DNA from: an uncultured Oscillospiraceae bacterium
Lineage (GTDB): Bacteria > Bacillota > Clostridia > Oscillospirales > Oscillospiraceae
NCBI GenBank assembly: GCA_934655935.1
Contig: CAKUHJ010000028.1
Span: 1-17,970 of the forward strand
Length of the DNA: 17,970 nt
Direction: 5' to 3'
The notes under the pieces: model-generated
Databases searched by the model: none
Seen by the model: only the letters and a program-made list of their open reading frames with translations
Told to the model about the DNA's origin: nothing
Shown here: positions 13,750-17,970 of the stretch, piece after piece
Position numbering within the stretch: position 1 is the first letter of the stretch
Layout of the letters: each line of letters starts with the position of its first letter
Program-made: the position numbers and the translations under genes

Positions 13750-14808
13750 TCAGCCGGGCTGCAATCCGGAATGATCCCAGAGCTGCTTGAGAAACAGCAC
13801 GCCGATGGGCATGAGGATCAGCCCCGGCACGCCAAAAATCCGGAAGCCCGTATAAAGCGCCGCCAGCGTGACCACCGGATTCAGCCCCGCCTGCCGGCCG
13901 ATCAGGCGCGGCTCCAGGGCCTGCCGGGTGAGAGCCGCCGCGCCGTAGAGCACCAGCAGGCCGATTCCGCAGCGCGTCTCATGCCGGAGAAACATCACAA
14001 GCGCCCAGGGAATCAGGACCGTTCCCGTTCCAAAAACCGGCAGCGCATCCACCAGCGCGATGAGCAGGCCAAAAAGCGGCGCATGCGGCCGCCCGAGAAG
14101 CAGAAGCCCCGCCGTTACCAGCAGGAAAATGACGCTCATCAGCCGCAGCTGCGCCCGGAGCCAGCCGCCCAGCGCCGCGCGCAGCCGCTGGAGCACCGCG
14201 TATACGCGCGCCCGGTGCTCCGTCTGAAGCTGCCGTGCAAGCCACGCCTTCGCCTGCGGATAGTCCCTGCAGAGCATGAAGCCCGACAAAAGCGCCGTCA
14301 CGGTGAACAGCACCAGCTCCGGCAGCGCGGAAATCAGCCCCGAGGCCGCCTGGAAGAGCCTTTCGTAGAGCTTGCCGGCAAGCCCGCTTCCGCTTTCAAA
14401 AAAGCTTTTGAGCCCCGCGTGCAGGCCGGAGCCCAGGCCGTCCGGGAAACGGTCGGCAAGCGCGTAGAGCCTTTTCTGCAGCGCCTGCAGCGGAACGGAG
14501 AGATTGCCCGCCAGCACTGGAAGCTCCCGGCCCAGCGTTCCAAGCTCCGAAAGCGCAAGCCGCCCCAGCGCGTACAGCGCGCCAAACAGCAGCGCGTAAA
14601 GCAGCAGCACGCACACAAAGCTTGCCAGCGCCCGCGGCAGGCGGCAGCGCGTCTGTAAAAATGCAACAGGCCTCTGCGCGGCGGCCGCCGCCGCCAGCCC
14701 CAGCAGAAACGGCAGCGCCAGCGGCAGCAGCAGCTTTCCGCACAGCCACAGCCCCGCGCCGCCCAGCACGATAAACCGCGCCGCGCGCCCAAGCCTCCGC
14801 GCCTTCAT
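13750..14808 (-). CDS. ytvI: YtvI-like sporulation integral membrane protein (AI-2E transporter family)
   Basis: The 352-residue protein is strongly hydrophobic, with about seven or eight membrane segments. The family pattern is clear in the C-terminal half: LIALVDALPVFGTGTVLIPWAL, PRLIGRQAGLNPVVTLAALY and TGFRIFGVPGLILMPIG. These match the AI-2E/PerM transporter family and especially the YtvI subfamily conserved in endospore formers. The N-terminal part has a long alanine- and leucine-rich pair of helices and a periplasmic-type linker (about 100-175). The start at 14808 has GGGAGGG before it; a longer frame from 14907 adds a basic, non-hydrophobic extension. The precise transport role is unknown. 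Presence of this gene suggests a spore-forming host. Confidence 0.85.
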   Translation of the reverse strand: MKARRLGRAARFIVLGGAGLWLCGKLLLPLALPFLLGLAAAAAAQRPVAFLQTRCRLPRALASFVCVLLLYALLFGALYALGRLALSELGTLGRELPVLAGNLSVPLQALQKRLYALADRFPDGLGSGLHAGLKSFFESGSGLAGKLYERLFQAASGLISALPELVLFTVTALLSGFMLCRDYPQAKAWLARQLQTEHRARVYAVLQRLRAALGGWLRAQLRLMSVIFLLVTAGLLLLGRPHAPLFGLLIALVDALPVFGTGTVLIPWALVMFLRHETRCGIGLLVLYGAAALTRQALEPRLIGRQAGLNPVVTLAALYTGFRIFGVPGLILMPIGVLFLKQLWDHSGLQPG

Positions 14809-14845
14809 ATGCAGCCCTCCCTTCGATTTTCTTCTGCACGGCCTC

Positions 14846-14874
14846 TTGCTTTTTTGCGGCCGTTGATGTATAGT
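14846..14874 (+). promoter_or_regulatory. Predicted promoter of the ACT-protein/hom operon
   Basis: TTGCTT (14846-14851) and TATAGT (14869-14874) are spaced by 17 bases and lie about 50 bases before the ACT-protein start. The region also contains the divergent ytvI leader. Confidence 0.5.
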
Positions 14875-14924
14875 GAACAAGAACATTTGATTTTCCAACA
14901 AGGACATTCTACGAGGTGAACATC

Positions 14925-15371
14925 ATGGAACAGACCCAAGCGCCAAAATATTATATTGTGGAGTCCTCCGCGCTGCCGGAAATCTTTCACAAGGTTGCCG
15001 AGGCCAAGCGAATGCTGGAAACCGGCGAAACGGATAAGGTGAACGAGGCTGCCCGTGCCGTCGGCATCAGCCGGAGCGCGTTTTATAAATACCGCGACGC
15101 CATCTCTCCGTTCCAGAATCTTCTGGCCGGGCGTATCATCACCTTCCAGATGATGCTCAAGGACAAGGCTGGCGTTCTTTCGGAGATACTTTCCATTTTT
15201 GCCAACTGCGGCGCAAATATACTCACCATCAACCAGTCCATTCCGACCGGCGGCCGCGCCATGGTCACCATTTCCGCAGAGACCGGCAATCTCAGCTGCT
15301 CGCTTGAGGAGCTGCGGCAGACCATTTCCGAACGCAAGGGCGTCGTGCGCGCAGACTGCGTCGCGGGCTGA
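14925..15371 (+). CDS. PheB-like ACT-domain protein (UPF0735 type)
   Basis: The 148-residue protein has a small helix-turn-helix-like N-terminal part (about 38-58, VNEAARAVGISRSAFYKYRD) followed by an ACT domain (about 70-148) with the ligand-site pattern MLKDKAGVLSEILSIFANCGANI. Proteins of this kind (Bacillus PheB) sit beside genes for phenylalanine or threonine-branch synthesis and are thought to bind an amino acid. The ATG at 14925 is preferred over a GTG at 14916 because GAGGTG, 6 bases before the ATG, is then the ribosome site. It lies 20 bases before homoserine dehydrogenase. A role in amino-acid feedback for that enzyme is inferred. Confidence 0.85.
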   Translation: MEQTQAPKYYIVESSALPEIFHKVAEAKRMLETGETDKVNEAARAVGISRSAFYKYRDAISPFQNLLAGRIITFQMMLKDKAGVLSEILSIFANCGANILTINQSIPTGGRAMVTISAETGNLSCSLEELRQTISERKGVVRADCVAG

Positions 15372-15391
15372 GCGCGGGAGAGGAGCTTTCT

Positions 15392-16579
15392 ATGGCAAGG
15401 ATTGCAGTTCTCGGCTGCGGCACGGTGGGCGCGAGCGTCGTCCGGCTTCTTGAGCGGGAGCAGGACTGGCTCCGGCAGAAGACCGGGCAGCCGGTTTCGG
15501 TCAAATACATCTGCAAGCGGCGCTTCGGCGAGGATTTTCCCTGGCCTGAGCTGCGCTGCGAGGATTTTTCCATCATCGAAAACGATCCTGAAATTTCCAT
15601 CGTCGCCGAGCTGATCGGCGGCGTGGGCGCCGCGCGGGATTACTGCGAGCGGGCTCTGCGCGCGGGAAAGCATGTGGTCACGGCAAACAAGCAGCTCATC
15701 GCCGCCTGCGGCCCGGCGCTGTTCCGCCTGGCGCAGGCGCACGGCGTCACCATCCGCTTTGAAGCGGCCGTCGGCGGCGGAATCCCGGTTCTGCGCACGC
15801 TCAGCCGGAGTCTTTGCGCCGCGCCGGTCCGGGCGGTGGCGGGAATTCTGAACGGAACCACCAACTTTATTCTCACGCAGATGCTGGAAAACGGCATGAG
15901 CTACGAGGCGGCGCTTGCGCAGGCGCAGGCGCTCGGCTACGCGGAGGCAGACCCCACCGCAGATGTGGAGGGACTGGACGCGGCGCGTAAGCTCTGCATC
16001 CTCTCCGGCCTTGCCTTCGGCACGCACACGGATTGCGAAACGATCATGACGCAGGGCGTCACCGCCGTCACAGAGCTTGACGCCGCGTTTGCCCGCGCGC
16101 TCGGCATGAAGATCAAGCTGCTTGGCCGGAGCTATCTGGAAAACGGGCGGCAATTTACCTTTGTCGCGCCGCATTTTGTCCCGGAGCAAAGCCCCCTCGC
16201 ACACGCTTCCGGCGCAGACAACGCGATTTTGCTGGAAACCGGAGAAACGGGAGACTATGTGCTCTCCGGCCCCGGCGCGGGCGGCTTCCCGACGGCGAAC
16301 GCCGTGGTCGGGGATCTGGTGGACATTCTCCGCAGCCCCGCGCAGCCGCAGCCCGAGCGCTGGAGCGAAACGCCCGCCAGGCCGGCGCCGGCAGGCGAAA
16401 TCGAGAGCTGCTGGTTCTTCCGCACGGACGCCCCCTGCGGCGCGGCGGAGGCCTGCCTCGGCCCTGTGCGCTGGAGCCCGGAAATCTCCGGCGCGCACGG
16501 CGGCGTGAGCCGGCTGATGGCGCTGCATACGCTTCTGGACAGCGGCCTGCAGCTTTCGGCGGTTTATCCGGTGCTCTGA
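15392..16579 (+). CDS. hom: Homoserine dehydrogenase
   Basis: The enzyme reduces aspartate semialdehyde to homoserine with NAD(P)H, at the branch to threonine and methionine. The 395 residues carry the nucleotide-binding GCGTVG (8-13), VTANKQL with catalytic Lys100, the GILNGTTNFIL signature (151-161), and the substrate block AEADPTADVEGLDAARK (184-200) with the second catalytic Lys200. GxGAGGxPTANAVVGDLVDI is at 293-312. The usual C-terminal ACT domain of about 80 residues is short and degenerate (about 336-395, with RTDAPCGAAEACLG in place of the normal D-PG-L pattern). GAGGAG lies before the ATG. The gene follows the ACT-domain protein, which may supply regulation in trans. Confidence 0.95.
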   Translation: MARIAVLGCGTVGASVVRLLEREQDWLRQKTGQPVSVKYICKRRFGEDFPWPELRCEDFSIIENDPEISIVAELIGGVGAARDYCERALRAGKHVVTANKQLIAACGPALFRLAQAHGVTIRFEAAVGGGIPVLRTLSRSLCAAPVRAVAGILNGTTNFILTQMLENGMSYEAALAQAQALGYAEADPTADVEGLDAARKLCILSGLAFGTHTDCETIMTQGVTAVTELDAAFARALGMKIKLLGRSYLENGRQFTFVAPHFVPEQSPLAHASGADNAILLETGETGDYVLSGPGAGGFPTANAVVGDLVDILRSPAQPQPERWSETPARPAPAGEIESCWFFRTDAPCGAAEACLGPVRWSPEISGAHGGVSRLMALHTLLDSGLQLSAVYPVL

Positions 16580-16599
16580 GAAAGCCGGTATTGAAATTT

Positions 16600-16634
16600 C
16601 CCCTCTGTCATATGTATGGCAGGGGGGATTTTTT
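16600..16634 (+). terminator. Terminator hairpin whose 3' arm is the ribosome site of the next gene
   Basis: Bases 16600-16611 (CCCCTCTGTCAT) pair with 16616-16627 (ATGGCAGGGGGG) with two G-U pairs and an ATGT loop, followed by A and six T (16629-16634). This is a canonical terminator for hom. The run AGGGGGG in the 3' arm is the only ribosome site for the membrane protein that starts at 16635, so the hairpin would both stop transcription and hide the site. Confidence 0.75.
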
Positions 16635-17123
16635 ATGAAGAAACGCTTCATCCTGGCCTTTGTGCTGACGGCGCTCGGCGGCTGTGCGCTGCATTTTGCC
16701 TACCCGCTGCTGCCCTATCCTCTGGTGGGGCTCTTTGCCCCGGTCTCAGAAAGCGTCTGGGAGCATCTGAAGCTGCTGTTCTGGCCGTTTCTTCTGGCCG
16801 CGTTCATCCTGACGCGGCGGCAGACCGACGCGCTGCGCGTATGGAGCGGCTTTCTGTCTGCGCTGTTTCTGATGCCGGCGGGACTGCTCGGCGTACGGTA
16901 CGTGCTTGCAGACGGCTTTTGCGTGCAGTCGGTCTTTCTGGACGTCGCGCTTTACGTTCTGGCCTTGGCAGGCGGCTTCGCGCTCTCCTGGCGGCTCTGG
17001 AAGACCGGGCGCGCCGCCTTCGCCTCCGGCGTCCTGGTGATTTTCGCCGGACTTTACGGCTCGGCGCTGGTCCTGTTCACCATGGCGCCGCCGCAGCTTC
17101 CGATTTTTTTGCCCGGCCGCTAA
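16635..17123 (+). CDS. Small DUF6512-like membrane protein
   Basis: The 162-residue protein starts with a hydrophobic helix (MKKRFILAFVLTALGGCALHF) and has about five membrane segments. The motif LVGLFAPVSESVWEHLKLLFWP (30-51) is typical of DUF6512-type proteins common in Clostridia, function unknown. The ATG at 16635 is preferred because the family motif pattern begins near there and AGGGGGG lies before it; an ATG at 16616 is in another frame. Expression depends on read-through of the preceding terminator or on a promoter not visible here. Confidence 0.75.
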   Translation: MKKRFILAFVLTALGGCALHFAYPLLPYPLVGLFAPVSESVWEHLKLLFWPFLLAAFILTRRQTDALRVWSGFLSALFLMPAGLLGVRYVLADGFCVQSVFLDVALYVLALAGGFALSWRLWKTGRAAFASGVLVIFAGLYGSALVLFTMAPPQLPIFLPGR

Positions 17124-17162
17124 GCCGCAGCCGGCAAAAAGGCCGGAGCCGGACTTCACCCA

Positions 17163-17191
17163 TTGACAAATCTGCGTGCGGCGGATAAAGT
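17163..17191 (+). promoter_or_regulatory. Predicted promoter of the rhodanese/TtcA-like gene
   Basis: TTGACA (17163-17168) is followed after 17 bases by TAAAGT (17186-17191). The predicted start near 17198 gives a leader of about 25 bases. A GC-rich repeat at 17133-17149 (CCGGC/GCCGG around an A-rich loop) just upstream may end the preceding transcript. Confidence 0.65.
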
Positions 17192-17223
17192 AGGAGAGAA
17201 AAAAGAAACGGAAGGCTGTCACC

Positions 17224-17970
17224 ATGGAAATTACCGTCCGGGAGCTTCTGCAGCTCCAGCCGGAAAGCTATGTGCTTCTGGATATCCGCAGCGCGCAGAC
17301 AAGAGAATACGGCATGCTCCCCGGCGCGCAGGCGGCGGAGCCCGGACGTCCGCAGGACGCGCTTTCCGAAGGGGAGGCGCGGCGGGTCGTCGTCTACTGC
17401 GCGCACGGCGAGGAAAGCCTCCGCACGGCCCAGACGCTCCGGGCCGCCGGCTTTGACGCGTGGAGCCTGCAGGGCGGCTACCTTGCCTGGCTCCGGGAAA
17501 CGCTGCAGCGTCAGGACGACGCGGAGACCTGCAAAAAAGCGGAGGAAAGCCTGCGCAGACGCTTCCGCGAAAAAATCTGGTGCAACTTCACAAAGGCCAT
17601 CCGCCGCTACGAGCTTGTAAAGCCCGGCGACCGCATCGCCGTCTGTATTTCCGGCGGCAAGGACTCCATGCTGATGGCAAAGCTTTTTCAGGAGCTCAAA
17701 AAGCACAATAAATTCCCGTTCGAGCTGCGCTTTCTTGTCATGGACCCCGGCTACAGCCCGGAAAACCGGCGCGTCATCGAGCAGAACGCAAAAAAGCTCG
17801 GCATCCCGATCGAGATTTTCGAGACGGAAATTTTCTCCTCGGTCTACCATGTGGAAAAATCTCCGTGCTATCTCTGCGCGCGCATGCGCAGGGGGTATCT
17901 GTATAACTTTGCAAGGCAGCTCGGCTGCAACAAAATTGCCCTCGGCCACCATTATGACGACGTCATCGAG
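17224..17970 (+). CDS. Rhodanese fused to a TtcA-like PP-loop ATPase (3' end outside window)
   Basis: The first 249 codons are present and the frame is open to the window end. Residues 1-95 are a rhodanese domain with LLDIRSAQTREYG (18-30) and the active-site loop VVVYCAHGEES (Cys59). Residues from about 108 form a TtcA-type tRNA-thiolating ATPase with the PP-loop CISGGKDSM (141-149), the conserved CYLC pair (Cys215, Cys218; an iron-sulfur ligand position in TtcA) and GHHYDDVIE (241-249). TtcA makes 2-thiocytidine at tRNA position 32; the rhodanese could hand sulfur to it as a persulfide on Cys59. GGAAGG lies about 10 bases before the ATG. Whether the product modifies tRNA or another substrate cannot be settled without the missing C-terminus. 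Confidence 0.85.
   Translation, partial: MEITVRELLQLQPESYVLLDIRSAQTREYGMLPGAQAAEPGRPQDALSEGEARRVVVYCAHGEESLRTAQTLRAAGFDAWSLQGGYLAWLRETLQRQDDAETCKKAEESLRRRFREKIWCNFTKAIRRYELVKPGDRIAVCISGGKDSMLMAKLFQELKKHNKFPFELRFLVMDPGYSPENRRVIEQNAKKLGIPIEIFETEIFSSVYHVEKSPCYLCARMRRGYLYNFARQLGCNKIALGHHYDDVIE

Noticed and set aside
14916..14924. GTG start for the ACT-domain gene
   Set aside because: The GTG is part of the GAGGTG ribosome site that correctly serves the ATG at 14925.
15083..16651. Minus-strand open frame of 522 codons opposite hom
   Set aside because: It covers homoserine dehydrogenase and part of the ACT gene, has a scrambled basic composition and no ribosome site supporting it.
16616..17188. 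Alternative plus-strand frame starting in the hom terminator
   Set aside because: Its start lies within the hairpin and the product is alanine- and arginine-rich without pattern, while the frame at 16635 gives a clear membrane protein with a family motif.

Overview
The window is a GC-rich piece of a bacterial chromosome, most likely from a spore-forming, gut-type member of the Clostridia (Oscillospiraceae or a near relative). The reasons are the strong AGGAGG-type ribosome sites, a YtvI-like sporulation membrane protein, an ACT-protein/homoserine dehydrogenase pair, YitT and RluA family genes, and a fermentative amino-acid catabolic operon. The genus is an inference; no rRNA or tRNA gene is present. 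No gap between genes exceeds 300 bases.

Region 1 (1-3661, minus strand): a larE-larB-larC operon for the nickel-pincer nucleotide cofactor, followed by a histidine-phosphatase gene. All four genes are joined by 4-base ATGA stop/start overlaps. No larA (the known client enzyme) is in the window. The operon has its own promoter beside a long inverted repeat.

Region 2 (3682-6995, minus strand): a six-gene phage-derived cassette with a small beta-rich protein, a collagen-like fibre, three small membrane proteins (one with a coiled coil, one holin-like) and a zinc amidase endolysin. No capsid, terminase, portal, integrase or tail-tube gene accompanies it. It is driven by a near-consensus promoter (TTGACA, 17 bases, TAAAAT) whose spacer is occupied by a palindrome. 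A second palindrome with the same outer bases lies 104 bases downstream in the leader. A tightly repressed, stand-alone fibre-plus-lysis module is the best candidate for an unusual system here.

Region 3 (7068-12798): an AraC-type regulator with two tandem AraC DNA-binding domains is divergent from arcA (arginine deiminase), arcB (ornithine carbamoyltransferase) and a LOR/SDH-type protein that is probably an ornithine cyclodeaminase. A YitT-family membrane protein follows. Together they suggest arginine to citrulline to ornithine to proline, with carbamoyl phosphate as the other product. Repeated GACATTTT elements in the divergent gap are candidate binding sites for the regulator.

Region 4 (12828-17970): housekeeping genes. 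rluA-like and ytvI-like genes lie on the minus strand. On the plus strand are an ACT-domain protein, homoserine dehydrogenase, a small membrane protein whose ribosome site lies inside the upstream terminator hairpin, and the first 249 codons of a rhodanese/TtcA-like fusion that runs off the window end.
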